Assembly: GCF_000682775.1 (NCBI RefSeq) | Contig: NZ_AWFI01000001.1 | Coordinates: 310,001-374,000 of the forward strand | Direction of reading: 5' to 3' | DNA length: 64,000 nt | Source: Hyphomonas sp. L-53-1-40 | Lineage (GTDB): Bacteria; Pseudomonadota; Alphaproteobacteria; Caulobacterales; Hyphomonadaceae | Shown: in pieces, positions 17,448 to 25,765 of the stretch | How positions within the stretch are numbered: the stretch's first letter is position 1 | Layout: each line of letters begins with the position of its first letter | Notes under the pieces: model-generated | What the model saw: only the letters and a program-made list of their open reading frames with translations | Told to the model about the DNA's origin: nothing | The model's database searches: none | Program-made: the position numbers and the translations under genes

Positions 17448-17858
17448 TCAGAACTGTCTCTCCATTGCGGCCCGGTCCTGAGGATCCGTCGATTCGCACC
17501 AGTATGAGCCGGTTTGGGGCCTCTTGTGAATGCGCAATGGATCGCGCCCCATACGCAAGAGCAGGCCGTAGGGCGTAATGAAGCCGTAATACATGATGCC
17601 CATCACAAGCGGGTTGACGATCTTGGCCAGACCCAGTGCAAGCAAGCCCCACAAATATGCGAGTCCCTTCAGCCAACGCGGCGCGACGAAGGCGACGAGC
17701 GCAAACAACAGGGCTGCGCCCGCGAGGGCCAATGATAGCTGAACATGGTTGCGCAGCAGGACGGCCGCGATCGCGGAAACGGCTGCGAATGTGTATCCGA
17801 CACTACGGGGGGAGGCCGGAGGCGGTGCAGTGTGTTCGACCTTTTCGAAGGCACTCAT
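17448..17858 (-). CDS. SxtJ-like membrane protein
   Basis: A 136-residue protein from the ATG at 17858 (MSAFEKVEH); the open frame continues 80 residues upstream but that part is low-complexity and overlaps the acyltransferase gene antisense-free spacer, so it is left out. Hydrophobic helices lie at about 25-40, 45-65 and 70-105, and the end ETGSYW-like segment (QTGSYWCESTDPQDRAAMERQF region) fits the SxtJ family. It precedes the DUF5989 gene with one base between stop and start. Together with the carbamoyltransferase and SGNH genes it repeats the sxt gene order. Function unknown. Confidence 0.78.
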   Translation of the reverse strand: MSAFEKVEHTAPPPASPRSVGYTFAAVSAIAAVLLRNHVQLSLALAGAALLFALVAFVAPRWLKGLAYLWGLLALGLAKIVNPLVMGIMYYGFITPYGLLLRMGRDPLRIHKRPQTGSYWCESTDPQDRAAMERQF

Positions 17859-17953
17859 CCTGTCGTCCCGCTTCTCACTTCGGCTTCGCGCTCGTCTACC
17901 CCGATTGGTTCCTGGCGGCAATGTCTTGCACGTCTGGTACGCGTTGCGGAATT

Positions 17954-19867
17954 TTACGGACTGCTGGTTGCTCCCAAGCCACTGCTGGCAAGCATGCCAG
18001 TTTCGCTGAAGCGCTTTGCAAGAAAGGCGGAGCCCTCGGGTGTGAGGTGGCCCGAATCCCATTGAAACAGCAGCGGCATCTCCTCTGCTATGAGGCAAAT
18101 GTCGCCTTCCGTACAGAAGATATCAAGGGGATCAAAATAGGCAACTTCTTCCTCTCTTGCGAGTGCTTCCAATTCTCCGTTTACGATACGTAGGCCGCGC
18201 AACATGAAACGAGACGTGTTCATCTGATTGGCGGTAACACCGCGGCGTTGCACAATATCCGGCAGCGAATGTTGGTACTCCGCGCTTCGGCCGAAAATTA
18301 TGGGCTTAACACCCAGCGCCTTGAGATGACGTATGGTTTCACGAAGAGGTTTAATGTCGGTTCTGCTCCATCTCGCGGCGAGGATTGCGTTTTGAGGGCG
18401 TATGCGCGGCAGGTCGACCGAATAGATGTGGTCCATGAATGAGGCGCAGGGCGTGTCCGCCGGTTCATGCCCCATAATCGGCGAGCATGACGAAAAATTA
18501 CCCTGCATTATATTTATGCTTGGAAAGGTCGCAATCAGGCCAGGATACAGGTGGGCGGCATGGCTATCTCCGAGAAGAATAATATTTTGCTTCCCTGGTA
18601 CAGTGGTAAGGCATTTTTCGCGACTGATCTTGTTTTCGAAACCTACGGCACCTGAGTAGCAAACGCTTGAGCGATAAGTTGCAAAAATTGCAAGTTTATC
18701 CACATTCATCAGCTCAAGTTCGGGCTTCGTGTACCGCGACGTCCAGCCGCCTGACAACCATGCGCCGGTAGAAGGTAGTGCAATCAGAGCCAAACTGGCG
18801 ACAAGACCAGCAATAAAGATACGATTGCTTCTCTGGGGCTGGGATTGAGATGGGTGCCGGAATGGTTGTTCGATGAAATGGTACATTAGGGCGCCGGCGG
18901 CCATTGCCGCGAGCACAAGTACGACGCTTTCCGTCGGACTGAGCTCTACAAATCGCCAGTATGTGTAGAACACAATGATAGGCCAATGAGCCAAGTAAAC
19001 TGAGTAGGATATTTTCCCAAGATAAACAGCTACAGGATTTCCCAAAATAAATCCCAGCCGGCCCGGTGCACGTGCGATGTGGATAATCATCGCCGCCCCC
19101 AAACATGGGAGTATGGCGTTTAGGCCAGGAAATCTTGTGCTACCATTATATAAGAAGATGGCGGTGGTGACGGCAGTCAGCCCGAGCGCAAATATGATAT
19201 CTCTTACCCACCGGTTCCAAGCGGACGGAGCAGGAAAGAATGCCAAAACCGCGCCGATACAGAACTCAAAAGCTCGAAACGGGGTTAGGTAAAACACAGC
19301 TGTAGGATGATCCGGAAGCATCGCTTCGGACGCGCAGAGGGAGCCAATCGACAGAATGGCTATAATGCTCAGCGCCGTTCGACGTCCTCCGAATCGCAGT
19401 GATACGGCAAGCATTGCAGGCCAGACAAGGTAGAACTGTTCTTCAACACCCAGCGACCAAAAATGAAGCAACGGCTTAGTCTCTGCCGCAGCATCCCAGT
19501 AGCCTGTTTGCAGCCAGAAATATATGTTCGGGAGCGAGAATAAAGAATAGACTGATGAGATGCCCAATTCTTCAAGGTGCTCAGGCGAGAGCAACCAAGA
19601 TCCTATCAGAAGGCATGCGGCCAAGGTAAAGAATCCCGCCGGCAAGAGCCGCCTTGCCCTGCGAAGATAGAACTTCCCGAAGCTGAATTCGCCCCTCTCC
19701 TGGTCGGTAAGAAGGTGACCTGTGATCAGGTAGCCGGAGATTACAAAGAAGACGTCGACACCGACGTAACCGCCGGAAAATACTGAGAATCCGGCATGAA
19801 ATAACAGCACAGACATGACGGCGACGGAACGCAGTCCGTCAACCGCAGGAAGATATGTTCGCTTCAT
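17954..19867 (-). CDS. OafA/YrhL-type acyltransferase with C-terminal SGNH domain
   Basis: Membrane O-acyltransferase of about 637 residues. The start MKRTYLPAVDGLRSVAVMSV is where the family begins, so the ATG at 19867 is preferred over one 15 codons upstream. About ten membrane helices of the AT3 domain include FHAGFSVFSGGYVGVDVFFVISGYL and RRARRLLPAGFF. After the helices comes a periplasmic SGNH domain with ILLGDSHAAHLYPGL. Such fused proteins acetylate surface sugars. Base composition is clearly lower in GC than its neighbours (for example 22 of 60 bases G or C in 18661-18720), hinting at recent gain. Confidence 0.93.
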   Translation of the reverse strand: MKRTYLPAVDGLRSVAVMSVLLFHAGFSVFSGGYVGVDVFFVISGYLITGHLLTDQERGEFSFGKFYLRRARRLLPAGFFTLAACLLIGSWLLSPEHLEELGISSVYSLFSLPNIYFWLQTGYWDAAAETKPLLHFWSLGVEEQFYLVWPAMLAVSLRFGGRRTALSIIAILSIGSLCASEAMLPDHPTAVFYLTPFRAFEFCIGAVLAFFPAPSAWNRWVRDIIFALGLTAVTTAIFLYNGSTRFPGLNAILPCLGAAMIIHIARAPGRLGFILGNPVAVYLGKISYSVYLAHWPIIVFYTYWRFVELSPTESVVLVLAAMAAGALMYHFIEQPFRHPSQSQPQRSNRIFIAGLVASLALIALPSTGAWLSGGWTSRYTKPELELMNVDKLAIFATYRSSVCYSGAVGFENKISREKCLTTVPGKQNIILLGDSHAAHLYPGLIATFPSINIMQGNFSSCSPIMGHEPADTPCASFMDHIYSVDLPRIRPQNAILAARWSRTDIKPLRETIRHLKALGVKPIIFGRSAEYQHSLPDIVQRRGVTANQMNTSRFMLRGLRIVNGELEALAREEEVAYFDPLDIFCTEGDICLIAEEMPLLFQWDSGHLTPEGSAFLAKRFSETGMLASSGLGATSSP

Positions 19868-20067
19868 ATGATTTCTTTGTTTCGCTGGCTTCAAGTCTTG
19901 GTACGGTCTCATGAGGTCGCTGCCAAGAAATGACCGCTGTCAATGTTGTCCGTCTAGAGTTTATTGCCTAAGGGAGTCTAATTGCTTGCCTTTGACTGGC
20001 AAGACACGTGCGGGGCTGTTTCGTGCATATTGAGCGACGTTTTACGTCGGTGGGAGTTTCCGAGAAA

Positions 20068-20946
20068 ATGATTGTTTGGACCAACAGGTTTCCTGAAAAG
20101 GAAAAGGCTGCCGGTTATTTGCGTCTCGTGCGGGCGCGCATGAATTTCTTTGACCAGATCAAGCCGGGTCGCAACGGTGCTGGCAAGTTCGGGTTTTATC
20201 GCCGGCCGGGATTCCAGACGACGCTGCGCCACATGCGCAACAAGCACCAGGGCAAGCCGGGATTCATTATCGGGAATGGTCCGAGCCTGAAGGAAATGGA
20301 CCTGACGCCGCTGCGCGACCAGATCACGTTCGGGGCCAATGGCATCTACCAGATGTTCGACGAATGGGGCTTCCACACCAAATATCTCCTGTTCGAAGAT
20401 ACAGAGCAGACCGAGTTGCGCCGCAAGGAAATCCACAATGTTGTGGGGCCGACCAAAATGGCGGCGATCTACAACGCGTACTGTTTCAAGAATTTCAACG
20501 ACACGCTGTTTTTCAATGCGCGCCGGGGAGACCCGTACTATTTCGACGAAATGGGAATCCAGTTCTCCCGTGACTTTTCCAACATCGTGTATCTGGGCTC
20601 GACCATCACTTATATCGCGTTGCAGCTGGCCTACTATCTGGGCTGCAATCCGGTCTACCTGATTGGCGTCGATCACAGTTATGGTGCGCTGGCCAAGAAT
20701 TTTCCGCCCGGCAAGATCGAGGTGACCAAGGAGAACTACGAACTCGTTCGGCAGTGCCACATGAACCCCGATTATTACCAGATCGGAGACGTGATCGGCG
20801 TGCCAAACACCTCACTTCAGGACAAGGCTTATGAAGTGGCCGCCGACGCCTACAAGCAGGCTGGCCGCGAAATCTACAATGCCGGCGTCAACAGCTTCCT
20901 TGATGCATTTCCCCGAACAGATTTTGACAGCATTTTCAAAAAGTAG
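20068..20946 (+). CDS. DUF115 / MptE-like protein, copy 2
   Basis: A 292-residue paralogue of the minus-strand DUF115 protein at 12.4-13.3 kb, sharing its start (MIVWTNRFPEKEKAAGYLRL versus the other copy's MISWSRNFPK), the GNGPSLKEMD motif, the LGSTITYIALQLAYYLG segment and the FPPGKI block. The ATG at 20068 is chosen because it lines up with the other copy and has a GGGAG upstream; the frame extends 20 residues further. It is followed after two bases by a GT4 gene, exactly as in the other copy. Likely a glycosyltransferase, not shown. First gene of the plus-strand assembly series. Confidence 0.85.
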   Translation: MIVWTNRFPEKEKAAGYLRLVRARMNFFDQIKPGRNGAGKFGFYRRPGFQTTLRHMRNKHQGKPGFIIGNGPSLKEMDLTPLRDQITFGANGIYQMFDEWGFHTKYLLFEDTEQTELRRKEIHNVVGPTKMAAIYNAYCFKNFNDTLFFNARRGDPYYFDEMGIQFSRDFSNIVYLGSTITYIALQLAYYLGCNPVYLIGVDHSYGALAKNFPPGKIEVTKENYELVRQCHMNPDYYQIGDVIGVPNTSLQDKAYEVAADAYKQAGREIYNAGVNSFLDAFPRTDFDSIFKK

Positions 20947-20948
20947 AC

Positions 20949-22151
20949 ATGACCGAAAAGAAACGCATCCTGTTCATATCGCATCACGGCACGATGAGTG
21001 GCGCGCCCATAAGCCTGCTTACGCTGATGAAGCATTTTGCCGCCAATCGGGACTGGGAATTCCAGGTTCTGATGCGCAAGGAAGGTCCGCTGCGCAGTGA
21101 GTTTGAAAAACTCGCGCCAACTCATGTCTACTACCAGCATTTTTTGGATCCGGCCGATATGCGCCCGGAAGGGGCGAAACGACCGCCTCTGCCAGAAGAC
21201 GTTCGGCGGCGAAAATTCCGCCAGTGGCGACATGAACAGCGCCTGCGGCTGAAACTGCGTCAATTCAAGCCTGATCTTGTGTATTCCAACACGACTGTGA
21301 ACGGGGACTTGCTGGCCAAGCTAGGCATCAAGGCACCGACGCTCATCCATGTGCGGGAATTATGGACGACGATCGCGCTGTACAATCAGGTCCAATTGAA
21401 TGCGTTCAAGCAGCCGGATTACAAATATTTCGCCGTTTCCGAATTTGTTCGGAATTATCTGAAAGATACATTCTCCATCCCACATGAGCGCATCGGGATC
21501 GTGCCCGGCTCCATGGAGCCGGAAGTTTTCGACAAGAAGGCTGAAGATCTCACCGTCGGCGAGATGCGCAAGGAACTCGCACTGCCTGAAGATGCTGTGA
21601 TCATTGGCGGTCTGGGGTCAGTCGATAGCCGGAAGGGGGTCGATTATTTCGTCGATACCGCCCTGGATGTCCTGCGTTCCGAACCGAAGGGGCGGCCCGT
21701 CTACTTCGTCTGGATAGGTGATGGCGGTATGCGGCAGGATATGTTGAAGAAAGTGGAAGATGCGGGATTTTCCGGTCGGGTCGTCTTCCCGGGCGCGCGC
21801 AAGAACCCCTATCCATATTTGAAACTGTTTGAAATTGGATTGATGACATCGCGCGATGACCCCTTTCCACGCTCGGTCATGGAAATGGCTGCGTTTGGCG
21901 CGCCAATTATCTGTTTCAAGGGTTCAGGCGGCGCGGCAGAATTCGTGCTGGATGATGCCGGGATTGTGCTGGATGATTTCAGCGCAGCTGACATGGCCGA
22001 CGCCGTTCGAAGCATACTGGCGAATGACGCGGCAAAAGCAGCTTTTGCAATTGCTGCTCGCCGCAAAGCGCGCGAAGACTATGAGACGACACGTATAGGA
22101 GAAAGTGCTGCCATCCTGCTCGACAAGATGATGGCAGGCGCACGTTCCTAA
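20949..22151 (+). CDS. Glycosyltransferase family 4 (paralogue of 11154-12392)
   Basis: A 400-residue GT-B enzyme. The N-terminal RILFISHHGTMSGAPISLL matches the first GT4 of the locus; the C-terminal donor half has SVDSRKGVDYFVDTAL, GLMTSRDDPFPRSVMEMAAFGAPIICF and GGAAE. The acidic residue of the E-x7-E region appears as SVMEMAAFG. It lies two bases after its DUF115 partner and four before the methyltransferase frame, so it is in an operon. Sugar specificity cannot be read. Confidence 0.9.
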   Translation: MTEKKRILFISHHGTMSGAPISLLTLMKHFAANRDWEFQVLMRKEGPLRSEFEKLAPTHVYYQHFLDPADMRPEGAKRPPLPEDVRRRKFRQWRHEQRLRLKLRQFKPDLVYSNTTVNGDLLAKLGIKAPTLIHVRELWTTIALYNQVQLNAFKQPDYKYFAVSEFVRNYLKDTFSIPHERIGIVPGSMEPEVFDKKAEDLTVGEMRKELALPEDAVIIGGLGSVDSRKGVDYFVDTALDVLRSEPKGRPVYFVWIGDGGMRQDMLKKVEDAGFSGRVVFPGARKNPYPYLKLFEIGLMTSRDDPFPRSVMEMAAFGAPIICFKGSGGAAEFVLDDAGIVLDDFSAADMADAVRSILANDAAKAAFAIAARRKAREDYETTRIGESAAILLDKMMAGARS

Positions 22152-22175
22152 GGCTTGAACCAAGTGGGGTATCCA

Positions 22176-23147
22176 GTGACGGATGTACAAGACAACAAGG
22201 ATGAACTTGAGGTGCTGCAGAAGGAAAATGCTGCGTTGAAAAAGATAGTCCGCTCATTGAAAGACAAGATCAACAAGGTCGGCGTCGATGAGGAGAAGAG
22301 CCCACTGTGGCGCGCACTCGGGCATTTCTATTCTCCGGTCGCCAACATTGAAGACATCAAGGCCGACGAAGCGCGAATTTTCAATCGTGATCGGCGTACC
22401 CTGCCTGGCATCGGCCTGAACGAAGACAAGCAATTGGCCGTGCTTGAAGAGTTTGCGTCCTTCTATGACGATATTCCATTTGGCGACGAGCCTTCTGACA
22501 AGATGCGCTACGGCTTCCTGAATGGGGGCTACTCCTACTCCGATGCCATCTCGCTTTACAGCATGATGCGCCGCGTCAAACCCAAGCGCATCGTCGAGGT
22601 CGGGTCCGGGTATTCCTCGTGCTGTATGCTCGATACCAATGACGCATTCTTCAATGGTGATATCGATATCCGTTTCGTCGAACCCTATCCGCAATTGTTG
22701 AAATCGCTGGTGCGTCCTTCCGATCTCGAGACCCGTGAAATCATCGAAAAGCGGGTTCAGGACGTCGATATCGAAGTCTTCACCTCGCTGCAGGAAAACG
22801 ACATTCTGTTTGTCGATTCGACACACGTCTCTCGCGTGGGCAGTGATGTGAACCACATGTTCTTCGAGATACTCCCGCACATCAATGAGGGGGTGTACGT
22901 TCATTTCCACGATATCCACTATCCGTTCGAGTATCCCGAGCATTGGGTGTATCAGGGCCGCTGGTGGACAGAGACCTATCTCCTTCGGGCGTTTCTCGAA
23001 TTCAATAGCGACTTCGAAATCGTCTACACGAATACATTCATGCAGAGGTTCCACCGCGAGTTTTTCGAGGAGCGCATGCCATTGTGCCTGAAGAACCAAG
23101 GGGCCAGTATCTGGCTTCGGCGCAAGAAAAAGTCGACTGAAGAGTAG
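22176..23147 (+). CDS. Class I SAM-dependent methyltransferase with N-terminal coiled coil
   Basis: About 323 residues. The first 40 (ELEVLQKENAALKKIVRSLKDKI region) look like a coiled coil, then a helical linker, then a methyltransferase fold with RIVEVGSGYSSCCML as the SAM loop, FVEPYPQLLKSLV after it, and DILFVDSTHVSRVGSDVNH. The GTG at 22176 is chosen because GTGGGG precedes it by six bases; a TTG at 22155 gives seven more residues but lies too close to the AAGG. The WWTETYLLRAFLEFN end suggests the family found beside surface-glycan glycosyltransferases. The target is probably a sugar. Confidence 0.8.
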   Translation: MTDVQDNKDELEVLQKENAALKKIVRSLKDKINKVGVDEEKSPLWRALGHFYSPVANIEDIKADEARIFNRDRRTLPGIGLNEDKQLAVLEEFASFYDDIPFGDEPSDKMRYGFLNGGYSYSDAISLYSMMRRVKPKRIVEVGSGYSSCCMLDTNDAFFNGDIDIRFVEPYPQLLKSLVRPSDLETREIIEKRVQDVDIEVFTSLQENDILFVDSTHVSRVGSDVNHMFFEILPHINEGVYVHFHDIHYPFEYPEHWVYQGRWWTETYLLRAFLEFNSDFEIVYTNTFMQRFHREFFEERMPLCLKNQGASIWLRRKKKSTEE

Positions 23148-23179
23148 GCTTGTCCGCACGTGCTTGTTCAGGGGCTGGC

Positions 23180-24718
23180 ATGAAAATCCTTATTTGCAGC
23201 ATCATGCCTCAAGGTGCCTATTCGGGCGGGCGCTACCATGCGTGGATGATGGCACAGGCGTTTGCCGCGCTTGGTCACCAGGTCACGTTTTGGACGAACA
23301 ATACGCCGATTTTCATTGACGACTTCGAGGATTTCGACTTCGGCGACCGGTTTGCGTTGCGGCTGACGCGGGATTTTTCGGACACACCCGATGGGCCGTG
23401 GGATTTTGTCTGGATTATTCCGCACAAGCATCCGCCAGTGAAAGTGTTCCGGCGGGCGCTGGACATTTCCGTCGCGAATAAGGCGAAGCTCGGAATGCTG
23501 AGTTTCGAGACCCCCAACTGGATTGCGAAGACCGCAGAACACGGCACAAACCAGAAGCCCTGGGACGCGTGGAAGGCTATTGGGCCGCACTTGGATGTGG
23601 TTCTCGCGTCGACACTGGAAGGTGAGACGCATGCGGAAGAATACTTTGCTGATACAGGTGCCCGCTTTCATCACATCAATCCACCCATCAATGATCTGGC
23701 CGCTGCGGAGGCCAAAGCCCTTGCAGTAAAGTCCGATGATCGCCGATCCGTCATCTGTATCACGCGTTTCGGGGGCGCGTTCGGATACAAGGGCGGTATG
23801 GAATTGCTCGATCATGCTGGACCCGCCCTGTCGGGATGCCGGCTGACATTTATTGTCGGAACAGCGACGATGGATGAATCCATTGCTTCAGCTTACCATG
23901 CATGGGGCGAAGAGCACGATGTGGAGGTCCACTTCCAGCATCGTGTGACTGATGTCGAGAAGTTCAAATTGCTGTACGAAGCAGATTTGATGCTCTTTCT
24001 GTCGAGGTTTGAGGGGTTTGGTTATCCGCCGGTCGAGGCGCTCTATTGTGGTGTACCGTGTGTCGTGTACGATCTTCCTGTGTTGAGAGAGGTCAGCGGA
24101 GACAAGCTGATTTACGCGTCAATGGACGAGCCAGAAGAGCTTGCGCCCATTATCTCCGATGTGCTCGACAATCTGCCTGCACGTCAGTCCGAAATCCGGC
24201 AGCATGATTATTCCAGCTTGGGCTTTGATGCTTATGTCCGCCTGATCGACGACCTGCTCGGACGCGAGGCCGAGTATGCACCCAAGGCGAACGTGACCTC
24301 CGAAGACGAGTTGCAGGCAACATGCAAAACACTCGTCGCCATCGACCAAGCGACTGCGAAACCAGTCGGACGCAGCGGTACGCCATCGCTGAAGCATAGG
24401 ATCAAGCAGAACTTCGTCCGCTTGCTTGCTGGAACATTCCGCCGTGTGCCTGTCCTGAGGAAACTGTTCGGTCAGGCGATTTTGTCCCATCACAATCTTT
24501 CTCTTCTTCTGGAAGATCGGGCGATGGCGACGCTGATGTTCGAGAACAGGAAAGCGCTTACGCTGGCTATTCGGCGTAACCCAGGATTCCTCAAGCATCT
24601 CATGCTCTCACCACAAGCGCAGGAACTGTTACCTGAAGTGTTGGCCAGCCTTCGCGAGAAAGAGGCAGTTTCCGTCTCTCAGATTGCTGAGGAATTTCAA
24701 GAGACGAAGAATAGTTGA
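23180..24718 (+). CDS. Glycosyltransferase family 4 with helical C-terminal extension
   Basis: Starts MKILICSIMPQGAYSGGRYHAW, with a GGGG run before the ATG at 23180; the frame runs 10 residues further upstream without family character. The GT4 donor site is seen as LFLSRFEGFGYPPVEALYCGVPCVVYDLP. Residues after about 400 add a helical stretch (LLAGTFRRVPVLRKLFG, ENRKALTLAIRRNPGFLKHL) not needed for catalysis. Its style (leucine, arginine rich, ENRKAL) recalls the repeats of the FkbM protein. The gene follows the methyltransferase by about 30 bases. Confidence 0.87.
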   Translation: MKILICSIMPQGAYSGGRYHAWMMAQAFAALGHQVTFWTNNTPIFIDDFEDFDFGDRFALRLTRDFSDTPDGPWDFVWIIPHKHPPVKVFRRALDISVANKAKLGMLSFETPNWIAKTAEHGTNQKPWDAWKAIGPHLDVVLASTLEGETHAEEYFADTGARFHHINPPINDLAAAEAKALAVKSDDRRSVICITRFGGAFGYKGGMELLDHAGPALSGCRLTFIVGTATMDESIASAYHAWGEEHDVEVHFQHRVTDVEKFKLLYEADLMLFLSRFEGFGYPPVEALYCGVPCVVYDLPVLREVSGDKLIYASMDEPEELAPIISDVLDNLPARQSEIRQHDYSSLGFDAYVRLIDDLLGREAEYAPKANVTSEDELQATCKTLVAIDQATAKPVGRSGTPSLKHRIKQNFVRLLAGTFRRVPVLRKLFGQAILSHHNLSLLLEDRAMATLMFENRKALTLAIRRNPGFLKHLMLSPQAQELLPEVLASLREKEAVSVSQIAEEFQETKNS

Positions 24719-24739
24719 GTATGTTCAAGGTCTTGCTCA

Positions 24740-25750
24740 ATGAGCGCTAATGGTGTGCCCAGCCGCGACGACCGTCTGCAGGGGGCAGGGGAACGTGCCT
24801 TCAGGGTGCTTGTCCTGTTCCTGACATTCGATCCAGAGAAAACCAAAGGCGTGCGTGCAGTTCTCGGAGATTTCTTCAGGGCGCGCGAAGGCATAGAGTT
24901 CACGGTTGTCGAGATCGACAATGCGAACGAACAACGCGAGTGGCAATCGGTATCGAATGAGGGCTGGCCATGCCGCGCCTTTGCGGTCGGCGGCGATAAT
25001 ACCGCTCATGAGTTTACCGGCTGGGATCGCGGCTGGCGGGAAGTGCGGACGAGGCTGCCGGAAACTTTCGACGTCGTATTGATGGTCAATGATGCCTTGG
25101 CCAATTCAAAGCCGCTGGAGGCGCTGGCAGCGATCGACGGCGACCTTATTCGCCAATTGCCAGCACAGAATACCGTGTTGGGATGGGTAGATACATTCTC
25201 CAGAGTCAATCCGGCTCCGCTTGATACGCTGGCCCAGCCAATGCGTATCGGCGGGGAGGCCTGTCGGAAATGGTTGTGCACGACCTTCTTCATGGCGCCG
25301 AGATCCGTATTTGAGAAGCTATACCCTGTGACCAGTTTCTCGACGGCAAACGAAGTATTCACGCGCTATTGTCCAGAAAAACCTTTTCGGGAAAGCGCTC
25401 CGCTTTCGCAGAACTATCAGGAGTTTCTCTACACGCACCAGACCAAAGTCTGGCGACGAGGAGACAAGCGGGGCTATGTCCTGAACGAAACAACCTTTCC
25501 GCTCTTCAAGAACAAGGTGCGCAACATACTCAATGAGCACGCATTGAGCATCAAGCTATGGAAACTGGGTGTGGGCCATGTGAACTTGGCCATATTCGAC
25601 CGGCCGTCGCGTGGGCTGGGAATCAAGCACGACCAAATCAAGGGGTCGGCAGGAACACGGCTCAGAAAGTTGCGCCTGTTGTCATGGCGCCAATTCTTTC
25701 ATGAAGTAATCCCGCCACTGCTAAAGCGGCGCGGCTTGCGCTCGTCATAA
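24740..25750 (+). CDS. Uncharacterised protein of the polysaccharide locus
   Basis: A 336-residue protein I do not recognise with confidence. It has no signal peptide or membrane segment, so it is likely cytosolic. Segments such as FDVVLMVNDALANSKPLEAL and FMAPRSVFEKLYP, followed by a run of aromatic residues, resemble the acceptor side of GT-A or rhamnan-synthesis-type glycosyltransferases, but no clear DxD motif is seen. CAAGG nine bases before the ATG is a fair ribosome site. Placed between a GT4 gene and the MBOAT gene in the same direction, so a role in assembly or editing of the glycan is likely. Confidence 0.6.
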   Translation: MSANGVPSRDDRLQGAGERAFRVLVLFLTFDPEKTKGVRAVLGDFFRAREGIEFTVVEIDNANEQREWQSVSNEGWPCRAFAVGGDNTAHEFTGWDRGWREVRTRLPETFDVVLMVNDALANSKPLEALAAIDGDLIRQLPAQNTVLGWVDTFSRVNPAPLDTLAQPMRIGGEACRKWLCTTFFMAPRSVFEKLYPVTSFSTANEVFTRYCPEKPFRESAPLSQNYQEFLYTHQTKVWRRGDKRGYVLNETTFPLFKNKVRNILNEHALSIKLWKLGVGHVNLAIFDRPSRGLGIKHDQIKGSAGTRLRKLRLLSWRQFFHEVIPPLLKRRGLRSS

Positions 25751-25765
25751 AGGGCTCACTGCGCC

